From Bradyrhizobium sp. 132 (GTDB taxonomy: Bacteria > Pseudomonadota > Alphaproteobacteria > Rhizobiales > Xanthobacteraceae): DNA of 64,000 nucleotides. The position numbers and the translations under genes were made by a program. The stretch is from the NCBI RefSeq assembly GCF_023074185.1, contig NZ_JADPKY010000078.1, positions 124,001 to 188,000 of the forward strand. Reading direction: 5' to 3'. Under the pieces are notes generated by a model. The model saw only the letters and a program-made list of their open reading frames with translations. It did no database searches and was not told where the DNA came from. Below are positions 21,866 through 31,195 of this stretch, in pieces (position 1 is the first letter of the stretch; each line of letters begins with the position of its first letter).

Positions 21866-23065
21866 ATGACATCGCGCCCCGCCCCGTCCCGCCTCTGGCC
21901 GCTGTTCGCAGTCAACTTCTTCATGGCCGACATGCAGTCGGGCATCGGGCCGTTCGTCGGTGTGTTCCTTCAGGAGCGCGGCTGGGCGAGCGGGCTGATC
22001 GGCACCGCGATGACGATCGGCAATGTCGCAGGCATGCTGGTCACGACGCCGATTGGCGGGTTCATCGATTCCAGCCGCAACAAGCGCCTGTGGGTGGTCA
22101 TCCCCGGCATCTGCGTGGTGCTTGCGTCCGCGATCATCCTGATCTCGCAGAATTTCTGGGCGGTGACGTTCTCGCAGGTCGCACAATCGCTGGCGAGCGC
22201 CGCGATCGTGCCGGCCGTCACAGGTATCACGCTCGGCATCGCGAAACAGAGGGGATTCAATGCACTGAACGGCCGCAACCAGGCGTTCAACCATGCCGGC
22301 AACATGGTCGGCGCGGCGCTGTCGGGCTATCTCGGCTATCAATTCGGCTACGTCTCGGTGTTCGTGCTGGCCGCCGCGTTCGGCGCCATCGCGATCGCCT
22401 GCGTGCTGATGATACCGGCCAAGACGATCGACGACCGCGCCGCGCGCGGCAGCAAGGAGGATGACCCCGACAGCCAACCGGATGCGCTCACGATCCTGCT
22501 CAAGCACAAGGCGCTGCTCGTCCTTGCGCTGGCTCTCGCCCTCTTCCATCTCGGCAATGCTGCGATCGTTCCGCTTTACAGTCTTGCGGCGGTGGCCGAC
22601 GGACAGGCCAACGGCCCGAGCTTCGTCGCCACCACCGTGGTGATCGCACAGGGCGTGATGATCGTCACCTCGCTAATCGCCATGAAGGTCGCGAGCAAGC
22701 GCAATTACTGGCCCGTCATTCTCGTCTCCTTCATGTTCCTGCCGATCCGCGGCGTGCTCGCCTTCTTCGTTACGGGATGGTGGGGCGTCGTGCCGATGCA
22801 GGTGCTCGACGGTATCGGCACCGGGCTCCAGACGGTTGCCGTCCCCGGCATGGTCGCGCGCTCGCTCAACGGCACCGGCCGCATCAATCTCGGCCAAGGC
22901 GCCGTCATCACCGTGCAGGGCGTCGGCGCGAGCCTCAGTCCCGCCCTCGGCGGCTGGATCGCGCAATGGATCGGCTATGGCCCGACCTTCCTGCTGCTCG
23001 GCGGCTTCGGGCTCGCGTCGATGGCGCTGTGGCTGGCGTTCGGCGCGGCCGTGAAGAAGTATTGA
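21866..23065 (+). CDS. MFS transporter
   Basis: A 399-residue membrane protein with about 12 hydrophobic segments. The MFS loop between helices 2 and 3 is seen as GGFIDSSRNKR, and a charged central loop lies between helices 6 and 7 (residues 185-210, rich in D/R/K). It resembles drug or metabolite exporters. It is divergent from the MBL-fold gene across 180 bases and converges with the dehydrogenase gene. Substrate unknown. Confidence 0.88.
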   Translation: MTSRPAPSRLWPLFAVNFFMADMQSGIGPFVGVFLQERGWASGLIGTAMTIGNVAGMLVTTPIGGFIDSSRNKRLWVVIPGICVVLASAIILISQNFWAVTFSQVAQSLASAAIVPAVTGITLGIAKQRGFNALNGRNQAFNHAGNMVGAALSGYLGYQFGYVSVFVLAAAFGAIAIACVLMIPAKTIDDRAARGSKEDDPDSQPDALTILLKHKALLVLALALALFHLGNAAIVPLYSLAAVADGQANGPSFVATTVVIAQGVMIVTSLIAMKVASKRNYWPVILVSFMFLPIRGVLAFFVTGWWGVVPMQVLDGIGTGLQTVAVPGMVARSLNGTGRINLGQGAVITVQGVGASLSPALGGWIAQWIGYGPTFLLLGGFGLASMALWLAFGAAVKKY

Positions 23066-23112
23066 GAGCGTCATTGCGGGACGAGCGCTCGCTCCGACGC
23101 CCCAGCGCATTC

Positions 23113-24120
23113 CTAAGAGAACTCCACCACGATCTTGCCGAAATGGCCACCCTGCTGCATCAGCCGCAGCGCGTCGGGCACGGCGTCGAAGCCGAACACG
23201 CGGTCGATCACGGGCTTCATGCCATTGCGACCGATCGCAGCACTCATACCTTCGAACATGCGGCGGCTGCCGACAGACAGACCAATGACGTGCAGGTTCT
23301 TGGAAAACAGGCTCGGAATCGCGATCTGCTGGGAGAAGCCTGTGAGCACGCCGATCACCAGGATGTTGCCCCCGACCCGCGCCGCCTCGAGCGATTGCGC
23401 AAAAGTATCCTTGCCACCGACCTCGACGACATGATCGACGCCGCCACCGGTCCACTCCGAAGCCGCCTTGCCCCATTCGGGCACCGAACGATAGTTGATG
23501 GTGTGATCCGCCCCGAGCGCCTTGGCACGTTCGAGCTTCTCGTCGCTTGACGAGGTCACGATCACGCTCGCACCGGCGAGCTTTGCGAATTGCAGCGCAA
23601 AGATCGACACGCCGCCGGTACCCTGCACCAGCACCGTGTCACCGGGCTGCACCTTGGCCTCCTCGAACAGCGCGCGCCACGCCGTGAGCCCGGCACAGGG
23701 CAGCGTCGCCGCTTCCCGGAAAGACAGATGCAACGGGATATGGGTGACGCCCTCGGCGTCGAGCACCATGACCTGCTGAAGCACGCCGGGCCGCGTGCCG
23801 CCGAGCGCATAGCGACGGCTGGTGGCCGACACCTTCCCGTCGATCCAGGATTGGAAGAACATCGGACAGACGCGATCACCCACCGCGACGCGGACAACGC
23901 CATCACCGACGGCGATCACTTCGCCGGCGCCATCCGAGAACGGGATCAGCGGCAATCTGGTGACGCCGCCCTTCCCCTGCACCGTGAGCAGGTCGCGATA
24001 ATTCACAGATGCCGCCCGCATGCGCACCGCGACCTGCCCCGCGCCAGGTGTGGGCTCGGGCAGATCGGCCAGCTGCAGGCCCTCGATCGACCAGTCACGC
24101 GCAACTTGCCAGGCTTTCAT
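23113..24120 (-). CDS. Zinc-independent medium-chain dehydrogenase (quinone-oxidoreductase-like)
   Basis: A 335-residue MDR-family protein. The N-terminal catalytic GroES-like domain carries SVNYRDLLTVQGK, and the Rossmann domain VQGTGGVSIFALQFAKLAG binds NAD(P)H. The catalytic zinc cysteines of alcohol dehydrogenases are not seen, so it is closer to quinone or enoyl reductases. It lies 15 bases after the acyl-CoA ligase gene, so they are one operon under the upstream GntR regulator. Confidence 0.87.
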   Translation of the reverse strand: MKAWQVARDWSIEGLQLADLPEPTPGAGQVAVRMRAASVNYRDLLTVQGKGGVTRLPLIPFSDGAGEVIAVGDGVVRVAVGDRVCPMFFQSWIDGKVSATSRRYALGGTRPGVLQQVMVLDAEGVTHIPLHLSFREAATLPCAGLTAWRALFEEAKVQPGDTVLVQGTGGVSIFALQFAKLAGASVIVTSSSDEKLERAKALGADHTINYRSVPEWGKAASEWTGGGVDHVVEVGGKDTFAQSLEAARVGGNILVIGVLTGFSQQIAIPSLFSKNLHVIGLSVGSRRMFEGMSAAIGRNGMKPVIDRVFGFDAVPDALRLMQQGGHFGKIVVEFS

Positions 24121-24135
24121 GGCGATCCCTCCGCC

Positions 24136-25749
24136 TCAGGTGCCAAAATTTGTTTGGATCGCCTTGTCGAGCGTCTCGCCCCCGACGAAGCGCTGGCGCA
24201 GCTCGCGCTTGAGTAGCTTGCCGCTCGGGTTCTTGGGCAAGGCATCGACGAAGATGACGCGCTTGGGCACCTTGAAATGCGCCATCTGGCCGGCGCAGTG
24301 CTTGATGACGGAATCTTCGTCGAGCTTCTCGCCGCTCTTGACCACGACGATGGCAGTCACCGCCTCGATCCAGCGCGGATCGGGCAAGCCGACGACGGCG
24401 ACTTCGGACACCGCGGGGATGCGATAGACCATCTCCTCGACCTCGCGGCTGGCGACGTTCTCGCCGCCGGTCTTGATCATGTCCTTGACGCGATCCACCA
24501 CGGTGATGTGGCCTTCTTCATCGACGATGGCGAGGTCGCCCGAGTGAAACCAGCCGCCGGAGAACGCCGCCGCCGTCTTGACGGGGTCGTTGTAATAGCC
24601 GGAGAGCAGATGCGGCGAGCGGTGCACGATCTCGCCGACCTCGCCGATCTTGACGTCCTCCATCGACGTGGTGACGACTCGCGTCTCGACATTGAGCACG
24701 GGCTTGCCGGCCGAGCCCGCCTTGCGCAGCTGGTCCGCAGGACCCAGCACGGTCGCGAGCGGCGCTATCTCGGTCTGGCCGTAGAAATTCCAGAACTTGA
24801 CGTTGGGCAGGCGGCGCTGGAGCTCGAGCAACACCTCCACCGGCATGATCGAGGCGCCGTAATAGCCCTTCTGAAGCGTCGACAGGTCGGCCTTGTCGAA
24901 GTTCGGCGAGCGCAGCATCGCGATCCAGATCGTCGGCGGCGCGAAGAAGGACGTGATCTTGTGCGCCTGGATCAACGACAGAATGTTGTCGGCGGTCGGC
25001 TTGCCCGTGATCACGCCGGAGGCGCCGAGATAAATTTGCGGCCCCAGGAACACGTCAAGCTGCGCGCAGTGATAGAGCGGCAGCGCGTGCAGGAATTTGT
25101 CCTCCACGCTCATGCCGCCGTCGATGATGCAGCTGACATATTGCCACATCACGGCATCATGGGTCAGCATCGCGCCCTTGGGCAGGGACTCCGTGCCGCT
25201 GGTGTAGACGATCTGAGCGAGATCGCGGCTGTCGACGGACGCCTCCAGGAACGAAGCGTCGGGGCTGAGGAGATCGTCGAAGGTGGTGAGGCCCGCGGGC
25301 GCCGTGGCCGGATCCTCGCCCGGCAGCCAGATCGTCTTCTCGACCGCACAATCCCTGGCGCTTGCGGCGCGCGCGGGCTCGACGAAATCAGGACCGGCCG
25401 CGAGCACCTTTGCGCCGGAGCCCTTCAGGATGAAGTTGATCTCGTCCGGATTGAGCATGAAGTTGATCGGCACCAGCACCGCGCCGATCCGGGCCACCGC
25501 GAACCGGAGCGCCGCAAAGGCGTGCGAATTGCGCGACAGCACGGCGAGGCGGTCGCCCTTCTTGACGCCGAGGCCGAGCAGACCGCGGCTGAGCCGGTTG
25601 CAGATCGCGTCCATCTCGGCAAACGTCCAGCTCACATTGCCACAGCTCACCGCAAGCCTGTCCGGCTCGCGGCCCGCCGAACGGCGCAGAAGATCGCCGA
25701 TGGAATGCTCGCGGGCCTTCGAGATGGTGGCTACGATGTCGCCGGTCAT
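24136..25749 (-). CDS. AMP-forming acyl-CoA ligase (fatty-acyl/aryl)
   Basis: A 537-residue ANL-superfamily ligase. The P-loop IVYTSGTESLPKGAM lies near residue 185, NFYGQTEIAP near 322, the GWFHSGDLAIVDEEG hinge near 412, and the C-terminal lysine NPSGKLLKREL near 517. It activates an acid as its CoA thioester. GGAGG lies six bases before ATG 25749; the 32 upstream in-frame residues fall in a repeat region and were not used. It is 114 bases downstream of the GntR gene and leads the dehydrogenase gene. Confidence 0.9.
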   Translation of the reverse strand: MTGDIVATISKAREHSIGDLLRRSAGREPDRLAVSCGNVSWTFAEMDAICNRLSRGLLGLGVKKGDRLAVLSRNSHAFAALRFAVARIGAVLVPINFMLNPDEINFILKGSGAKVLAAGPDFVEPARAASARDCAVEKTIWLPGEDPATAPAGLTTFDDLLSPDASFLEASVDSRDLAQIVYTSGTESLPKGAMLTHDAVMWQYVSCIIDGGMSVEDKFLHALPLYHCAQLDVFLGPQIYLGASGVITGKPTADNILSLIQAHKITSFFAPPTIWIAMLRSPNFDKADLSTLQKGYYGASIMPVEVLLELQRRLPNVKFWNFYGQTEIAPLATVLGPADQLRKAGSAGKPVLNVETRVVTTSMEDVKIGEVGEIVHRSPHLLSGYYNDPVKTAAAFSGGWFHSGDLAIVDEEGHITVVDRVKDMIKTGGENVASREVEEMVYRIPAVSEVAVVGLPDPRWIEAVTAIVVVKSGEKLDEDSVIKHCAGQMAHFKVPKRVIFVDALPKNPSGKLLKRELRQRFVGGETLDKAIQTNFGT

Positions 25750-25814
25750 GTGTCCCTCCGTGTGATGTCTTTTTTTGCTGGATTTTGCTTGAAGTCTTGC
25801 GGCTTGTCTTTTCT

Positions 25815-25862
25815 TGCGCATGATCCTCCCGGAAAACCGCTCCACACTTTTCCGGATTATGC
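25815..25862. repeat. Rhizobial palindromic repeat (GCGCATGATC type)
   Basis: TTGCGCATGATC and the far TTTTCCGGATTATGCGC form inverted ends around CGGAAAACCGC. It is a second copy, in opposite orientation, of the element at 10729-10776. It lies just downstream of the GntR gene, between it and the ligase gene. Confidence 0.75.
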
Positions 25863-25863
25863 G

Positions 25864-26643
25864 CTATCTGCGTCGGACCGCTTGCGCGTGCTCCATGTAC
25901 ATATGCTCGACGGAACGGTCGAGCGAAGCGATCTTCTCGAAACCGCGCCGCCAATCCTGCAAGTGCCGGCGCGTCCAGAGCACGCCCGCCTCGCGGTCGC
26001 GGCGCTGGATCGCCTCGATGAGATGGCGATGCGCGGCGACGAGGCGCGGGCCACCTTCGGCCACACCAGCGACGATCATCTCGGTGGTCGGATAGAACAA
26101 TTGCGCGGCCGGCTCACGCGCGAGCTGGAGCACGCGGTTCTGCGAGGCCTTGGCAACCAGCACGTGGAATTCGGCATCGCATTCGGCAAGCATCGCGGGA
26201 TCGCCGACCACGGCCTCGCTGCGCACGAGGTTATCGGCGAGCTCTGCGAGGTTCTCCTCCGTCGCCCGCTCCACCGCGCCTTCGATGCTCGCCACTTCGA
26301 GCGTCATCGAGGCCTCGTAGAGCTCGCGGAAAGTGACCTCGTGCAGCACAAGCGCGCGACTGAGACGGCTCGCGAGCTTGGTGTAGCGTGGCAGGCAGGC
26401 ATGCAGCCGTCGCGAGGAATCGCGGCTGATCAGCCCGCCCTCCTCCAGCACGCGAATGCCTTCGCGAATGGTCGAACGGTTGACGCCGAACTGGCGCACC
26501 AGATCGTGCTCGGTGCCGATGGGATCGCCCGGCTTGATGCGGCCATTGACGATCTCGCGCTCGATGGCGTCGGCGACCTTCTGATAGGCGGGCGCGACAT
26601 CGATCGGACGGAAGAGCGGCGCGAGAGGCAAATCTGGCTCCAA
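25864..26643 (-). CDS. GntR-family (FadR/FCD) transcriptional regulator
   Basis: A 259-residue regulator. The winged helix at residues 14-80 includes AYQKVADAIEREIVNG and FGVNRSTIREGIRVLEE; the FCD ligand domain follows (LRRHL-type metal region around DAEFHVLVAKAS and AAHRHLIEAIQRRD). The only plausible start is TTG 26643, with a leader of about 11 bases and no ribosome site, which is unusual. It should bind the two identical palindromes at 26649 and 26746 and control both the ligase/dehydrogenase genes and the divergent binding-protein gene. Confidence 0.9.
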   Translation of the reverse strand: MEPDLPLAPLFRPIDVAPAYQKVADAIEREIVNGRIKPGDPIGTEHDLVRQFGVNRSTIREGIRVLEEGGLISRDSSRRLHACLPRYTKLASRLSRALVLHEVTFRELYEASMTLEVASIEGAVERATEENLAELADNLVRSEAVVGDPAMLAECDAEFHVLVAKASQNRVLQLAREPAAQLFYPTTEMIVAGVAEGGPRLVAAHRHLIEAIQRRDREAGVLWTRRHLQDWRRGFEKIASLDRSVEHMYMEHAQAVRRR

Positions 26644-26648
26644 TGGCG

Positions 26649-26688
26649 TTTGTCGGACAAACTATAGGAACGGCGGTGGGCGCGTCAA
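26649..26688 (-). promoter_or_regulatory. gntR promoter and operator TTTGTC-G-GACAAA
   Basis: On the minus strand TTGACG (26688-26683), a 16-base spacer and TATAGT (26666-26661) precede the operator TTTGTC-C-GACAAA (26661-26649), which covers the predicted start point. The palindrome matches the usual GntR/FadR pattern TTGT-N3-ACAA. Autorepression is expected. Confidence 0.75.
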
Positions 26689-26719
26689 ACTGCGTCATTC
26701 GCGCCGACGATGCAACAAA

Positions 26720-26760
26720 TTGACTCCTGAGGAACCCGCCTCTAACTTTGTCGGACAAAG
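26720..26760 (+). promoter_or_regulatory. Promoter and operator CTTTGTC-G-GACAAAG of the binding-protein gene
   Basis: TTGACT (26720-26725), a 17-base spacer and TAACTT (26743-26748) are followed by, and overlap with, the 15-bp palindrome CTTTGTC-G-GACAAAG (26746-26760). The site shares its 13-bp core with the operator in front of gntR. Its position over the -10 implies repression. Confidence 0.75.
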
Positions 26761-26795
26761 GGACAGCATAGTCCCGCTCAAGAGGAAACGTATCC

Positions 26796-28001
26796 ATGAG
26801 ACCTATCGCAGCATTCGTGTCTGCGGCCGGCTTGCTGTCGGCTGCCCTGATCACCCCCACCTCCGCCCAGCAGGCGCCGCTCAAGATCGGCGTGCTCTCC
26901 GACTTCTCCTCGGTCTATTCCGACATCGGAGGCCAGGGGAATGTCGAGGCCACCAAAATGGCGATCGAGGATTTTGGCGGGCAGATGTTCGGCAAGCCGA
27001 TCGACATGGTCTCTGCCGATGTGCTGAACAAGCCCGACGTCGCCTCGACCATCGCGCGAAAATGGTGGGAGACCGAAGGCGTCGACATGATCATCGACCT
27101 GCCGACATCGGCCACTGCGCTCGCGGTGATGGAGCTGTCGAAGCAATACGAGAAGATCATGATCGTGACGGATGCCGCGAGCTCCGACATTACCGGAAAG
27201 TCCTGCTCGCCCTACACTGCGCACTGGACCTACGACACTTATTCCAACGCGCACACGGTCGGCAGCGCCATCGTCAAGAACGGCGGCGACAGCTGGTTCT
27301 TCCTCACCGCCGACTATGTATTCGGCCATTCGATCGAACGCGACACCGGCGACGTCGTGAGGGCCGCCGGCGGCAAGGTGCTCGGCAGCGTCAAGCATCC
27401 GCTCAACACCGCGGACTTCTCATCCTTCCTGCTCCAAGCCCAGGCCTCCAAGGCCAAGATCATCGGGCTGGCGAACGGCGGCGGCGACACCATCAACGCA
27501 ATCAAGCAGGCCGGTGAATTCGGCATCGTCGCCGGCGGCCAGAACCTGGCTGCGATCGTGATGTTCATCTCCGACGTGCACAGCTTAGGGCTAAAGCTCG
27601 CGCAGGGACTGATCATCACCGAGGCCTATTACTGGGACCTCAACGACAAGACCCGCGCCTTCGGCAAGCGCTTCATGGAGCGCGTCAAGCGCATGCCGAC
27701 GATGAACCAGGCAGCGACCTACAGCGCGACGCTGCATTACCTGAAGGCGGTGCAGGCCGCAGGCACAAAGGACACCAAGACGGTGATGGCCAAGATGCGC
27801 GAGCTGCCGGTGAAGGACGCCTTCACGGACAACGGCGTCTTACGCGAGGACGGCCGCATGGTGCACAGCATGTACCTGTTCCAGGTGAAGAAGCCCGAGG
27901 AATCGAAAGGGCCTTGGGACTATTACAAGCTGCTCGCCGAGGTGCCTGCCGACCAGGCCTTCCGTCCACTCAAGGACGGCGGTTGCCCGCTGGTGAAGTA
28001 A
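26796..28001 (+). CDS. ABC transporter periplasmic binding protein (Peripla_BP_6 type)
   Basis: A 401-residue binding protein with a signal peptide (cleavage near TSAQ-QAP, about residue 25) and the branched-chain-amino-acid-type fold (KIGVLSDFSSVYSDIGGQGN, FGGQMFGKPIDMVSADVLN). AGAGGAAAC precedes the ATG. It is divergent from gntR under shared operators, so its ligand is probably the acid that the ligase activates, or its inducer. No permease or ATPase genes are adjacent. Confidence 0.88.
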   Translation: MRPIAAFVSAAGLLSAALITPTSAQQAPLKIGVLSDFSSVYSDIGGQGNVEATKMAIEDFGGQMFGKPIDMVSADVLNKPDVASTIARKWWETEGVDMIIDLPTSATALAVMELSKQYEKIMIVTDAASSDITGKSCSPYTAHWTYDTYSNAHTVGSAIVKNGGDSWFFLTADYVFGHSIERDTGDVVRAAGGKVLGSVKHPLNTADFSSFLLQAQASKAKIIGLANGGGDTINAIKQAGEFGIVAGGQNLAAIVMFISDVHSLGLKLAQGLIITEAYYWDLNDKTRAFGKRFMERVKRMPTMNQAATYSATLHYLKAVQAAGTKDTKTVMAKMRELPVKDAFTDNGVLREDGRMVHSMYLFQVKKPEESKGPWDYYKLLAEVPADQAFRPLKDGGCPLVK

Positions 28002-28017
28002 TGCTTTCGCAACGACC

Positions 28018-28050
28018 GACCTGCATCGCCTCGCGCGGTGCAGGTCCTTT
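28018..28050. terminator. Terminator between convergent genes
   Basis: GACCTGCATCGC pairs with GCGGTGCAGGTC (one T-G wobble) around CTCGC and is followed by CTTT. It begins 17 bases after the binding-protein stop and ends at the stop of the convergent AraC gene. Confidence 0.75.
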
Positions 28051-28993
28051 AGCGCCGTCGCAAGTCGGATGGGCTGTGCCCGAACTTCCTACGAAAGACC
28101 GTGCTGAAGTACGACGAGCTGCTGAATCCCAACTGATAGGCAACTTCGGTGATCGACAGGGAGCGCAACTCGGGACGGGTCAGGACGTCGTAACAGCGCT
28201 GCAGCCGGCGATCCAAAATCCATTCGGACACCGAGACATCGGTGAGCCGGAAGAGATAATGCAGATGCCTGAGCGAGACGCCGTTGTTCTTTGCGACCTT
28301 CTCGAGCGACAGGTCCGCGTCCGTGAGGTGCGTCTCGATCCAGGCTTTGACCGAGCGCAGACGGGCCTGCTGCGCGCCGGCATCCTCCGAGAATTCGTCC
28401 CGGTCGCCCATGTCGAGCGCGAGCGCCAGCACGTCCATCAGCTCACCGCCGAGCCGGGTCCTTACGGTCTCATCCAGCGGACCTCCTTGCGCCGCGAGCG
28501 TGGCGCAGAACTCGGCGGCAATCCGTCCGAGGCCCCGGCTCGTCGCCATCGTCGTGACGACAGGCAGGCGTCCGTCGCTGAAGCGCGCCGAGAATTCCTG
28601 GCGCGGAATCTCGAGGTAGAGCGATCGCACCTTGCCGATGCACTCCAGATCATAGGCCTCCGAGGCCGAGAAGATCGCGCCCATACCGGGATTCGAGAGC
28701 AGGGTCTGGCCGGCCTGGAGGACGTTGACCCGGCCCTGCTGGACGAACTCGACGTAGTAGCAATCCTTGTCGAGCTTCGCGATATGCCGCTCGCGTCGGG
28801 ATATGCGCTGTTCGGACAGCAGTACGTCTGTCATCGTAACTGCGCCGAACCGCGCCTCGCGAATGAAGCCGTGGTAGTCGGATCGCTCCTCGGCATTTAC
28901 GTCGACATGGACGTAGACATCGCAAATAGCGCCTTGCCACGCAGCGTAGCGCTTGGACGGCTCCAGATCGTCTGTCGAAAATACGAGGTTCAT
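28049..28993 (-). CDS. AraC-family transcriptional regulator
   Basis: A regulator of about 314 residues. The N-terminal AraC-binding-like domain begins MNLVFSTDDLEPSKRYAAWQ. The C-terminal double helix-turn-helix includes DLSLEKVAKNNGVSLRHLHY and ITEVAYQLGFSSSSYFSTVF. ATG 28993 gives the usual family start; ATG 29008 is possible. It is divergent from the acyl-CoA synthetase and ABC transporter genes and is their most likely regulator. Confidence 0.88.
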   Translation of the reverse strand: MNLVFSTDDLEPSKRYAAWQGAICDVYVHVDVNAEERSDYHGFIREARFGAVTMTDVLLSEQRISRRERHIAKLDKDCYYVEFVQQGRVNVLQAGQTLLSNPGMGAIFSASEAYDLECIGKVRSLYLEIPRQEFSARFSDGRLPVVTTMATSRGLGRIAAEFCATLAAQGGPLDETVRTRLGGELMDVLALALDMGDRDEFSEDAGAQQARLRSVKAWIETHLTDADLSLEKVAKNNGVSLRHLHYLFRLTDVSVSEWILDRRLQRCYDVLTRPELRSLSITEVAYQLGFSSSSYFSTVFRRKFGHSPSDLRRR

Positions 28994-29249
28994 CGTCGGC
29001 CCATCCATTGCGAGGCCAGGATGAACGTCGTTTGTGCATCGCACAAGTCGGCCAGGCAAAGAGATTCTAGATGGCCGCCGTCTGCGCGCAAGACCGGTTT
29101 GCGCGGAGAAGCAAAAGCTTTGCGCTCCGGAGCAAGCCGCCTCCGGGCATGTGGCCTATGAAGAACAAAAAACGGACAACGAAATAGGCGGGAAACGTTC
29201 GCTTGCATCAGGTCAGATCAACCGCTGCACAATCTGCCGTGCCGCTTGA

Positions 29250-31154
29250 ATGGCGGTGCCCGTGAGCAGCGCGTTGCCGATCACGACGCGGTTCACGCAA
29301 CCGATCAAGGCCATCGCCGATATCGAAGCGCTGGAGCGGCGGTCTTACGATTCTCTCGTTCCTGCCCGCAATCTCCATCATCTCTTCGAAGCAACGGCGC
29401 GCCTGCATCCTGATCGGCCTGCGCTAACGGTTTTGACCAAAGGCTCGCGCGAACCGGGCGACGTCACGCTGACGCATCGGCAGTTGCTCGCGGAAATCGC
29501 CCGCGCGGCAAACCTGTTCCGGTCGCACGGGATCAACCGGAATGGCGGAACGATCGCGTTTCTCTGTCCGATCCTTCCGCAGCTATTCCCGGCGCTGCTT
29601 GGCGCCCAAATCGCGGGCGTCGCCAGCTCGATCAATTTTCTCCTGAACGAAGATGCGATTGCCGACCTGCTCGAGGCACAGAACGCAACCGTGCTGGTCG
29701 TTGCTTCCGAAGCGGCCGATCGCGCGATCTGGACCAAAGCAACTAACGTCGCGAAGCGCGTCCCGTCACTCAGAACGATTTTCGTGCTTGGCAAGGATAG
29801 CCGCTCGATTGGCCACTTTCTGAGCTTCGATGAGGCGATCGCAGGTGCGCCGGACATTCTCGAATTCCAGCCGTCGACAGACCGCCAAGCCGTATGCGCA
29901 CTCTTCCACACCGGCGGAACGACCGGAAGACCGAAGCTCGTGCGCCTGACGCATGGAAACCAGATCCATGCCGCCTGGAGCTTTGCGCAGGTTCACGGAT
30001 TGGACGAGCTAGATGCCGCCGTGAATGGCTTTCCGCTGTTTCACGTCGGCGGCACGATGACACTCGGTCTGTCCATTCTCGCAGCCGGCGGCCATGTCAT
30101 CATTCCCTCGCCGTACGCTCTCAGAAGTCCGGATGCGATCCGCGATTATTGGCACACCGTGGAGCGCTTCCGCGCAACCATCGTCAGCGGCGTGCCGACG
30201 TCGATTGCCGCGCTTGCCGAGGTGCCGATCGGATCCTCCGATATCAGCTCGGTTCGAATGGCCCTCACCGGCGGGGCCGTGGCTCCGAAGGCCATCAGCG
30301 AGAGGTTTCAGGCGCGAACCGGGATTACCTTGTTCGAGACCTATGGCATGACGGAAACCGCAGCAGCGATCGCGTTCAATCCCGGCCGCGGGACACCCAT
30401 ACAGGGCAGCGTAGGATTCAGGGCGCCATTTGCGAGGACCAGAATCGTTTCTCTGGCCGATGCCGACCTGAAGCAAGACTGCCCGCCGCTCACCAGCGGC
30501 CTCGTCCTCGTCAGCGGACCGCAGGTGTTTCCCGGATACATCGACCCCCGGCACAACAAAGGCGTGCTGACCGACGACCAATGGATCGTCACCGGCGATG
30601 TCGGATATCTAACCCCGGATCAGCGCCTGGTGCTGACCGGCCGCGAGAAAGACCTGATCGTGCGCAGCGGTCACAACATCGACCCTGCCGCAATCGAGGA
30701 TGTCGCGAACGCCGCCTTCCCCGGCGTGCAGATAAGCTCGGCCGTCGGCATGCCGGACGCCTATGCCGGCGAGGTCCCGATTCTCTTCGTGGTGCCGTCT
30801 CCGGGGCAGACGATCGATCTGCCGCAGCTGCGCGAGCATCTCGAACGCAACGTCAATGAACCTCCTGCGCGGCCGAAGCGGGTCGTGCTGCTCGAAGCGC
30901 TGCCAGTCACCGCCGTCGGGAAGATCTTCAAGCCCATGCTTCGTGACCTCGCCGTACGGGAGAAGGTCAGGACCGAGCTCGACCGCATCTTCAGCCCGGA
31001 CACCGCGGCAAACATTCTCGTCGAGAGGGACGCCAGGCTGAACACACTCGTCCACATCTCGGTGGACTCCAATGATCAGGAACGGGCTAAGGTACTTGCC
31101 GAAAGCCTGGCGACGCTTCCACAAACCTATCGCATAGAGACCCGATCGTCCTGA
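29250..31154 (+). CDS. AMP-forming acyl-CoA synthetase
   Basis: A 634-residue ANL enzyme. The P-loop FHTGGTTGRPKLVRLTH lies near residue 219, ETYGMTETAAA near 361, the GDVGYLTPDQRLVLTGREKD hinge near 450, and AVGKIFKPMLR with the catalytic lysine near 552. A C-terminal extension of about 60 residues follows the normal domain end. It lies 41 bases before the first permease gene of a ribose-type ABC transporter, so it may activate the imported acid. The ribosome site is weak, so GTG 29256 or 29262 could be used instead. Confidence 0.87.
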   Translation: MAVPVSSALPITTRFTQPIKAIADIEALERRSYDSLVPARNLHHLFEATARLHPDRPALTVLTKGSREPGDVTLTHRQLLAEIARAANLFRSHGINRNGGTIAFLCPILPQLFPALLGAQIAGVASSINFLLNEDAIADLLEAQNATVLVVASEAADRAIWTKATNVAKRVPSLRTIFVLGKDSRSIGHFLSFDEAIAGAPDILEFQPSTDRQAVCALFHTGGTTGRPKLVRLTHGNQIHAAWSFAQVHGLDELDAAVNGFPLFHVGGTMTLGLSILAAGGHVIIPSPYALRSPDAIRDYWHTVERFRATIVSGVPTSIAALAEVPIGSSDISSVRMALTGGAVAPKAISERFQARTGITLFETYGMTETAAAIAFNPGRGTPIQGSVGFRAPFARTRIVSLADADLKQDCPPLTSGLVLVSGPQVFPGYIDPRHNKGVLTDDQWIVTGDVGYLTPDQRLVLTGREKDLIVRSGHNIDPAAIEDVANAAFPGVQISSAVGMPDAYAGEVPILFVVPSPGQTIDLPQLREHLERNVNEPPARPKRVVLLEALPVTAVGKIFKPMLRDLAVREKVRTELDRIFSPDTAANILVERDARLNTLVHISVDSNDQERAKVLAESLATLPQTYRIETRSS

Positions 31155-31195
31155 CGGACCCACAGAGGCCGAAGTCGAAGAAAGGCAAAACGGGG

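Noticed and set aside
21692..22549. Upstream extension of the MBL-fold gene into the MFS transporter region
   Set aside because: It is antisense to the MFS gene, and the zinc ribbon begins right at MPLWTC (21685).
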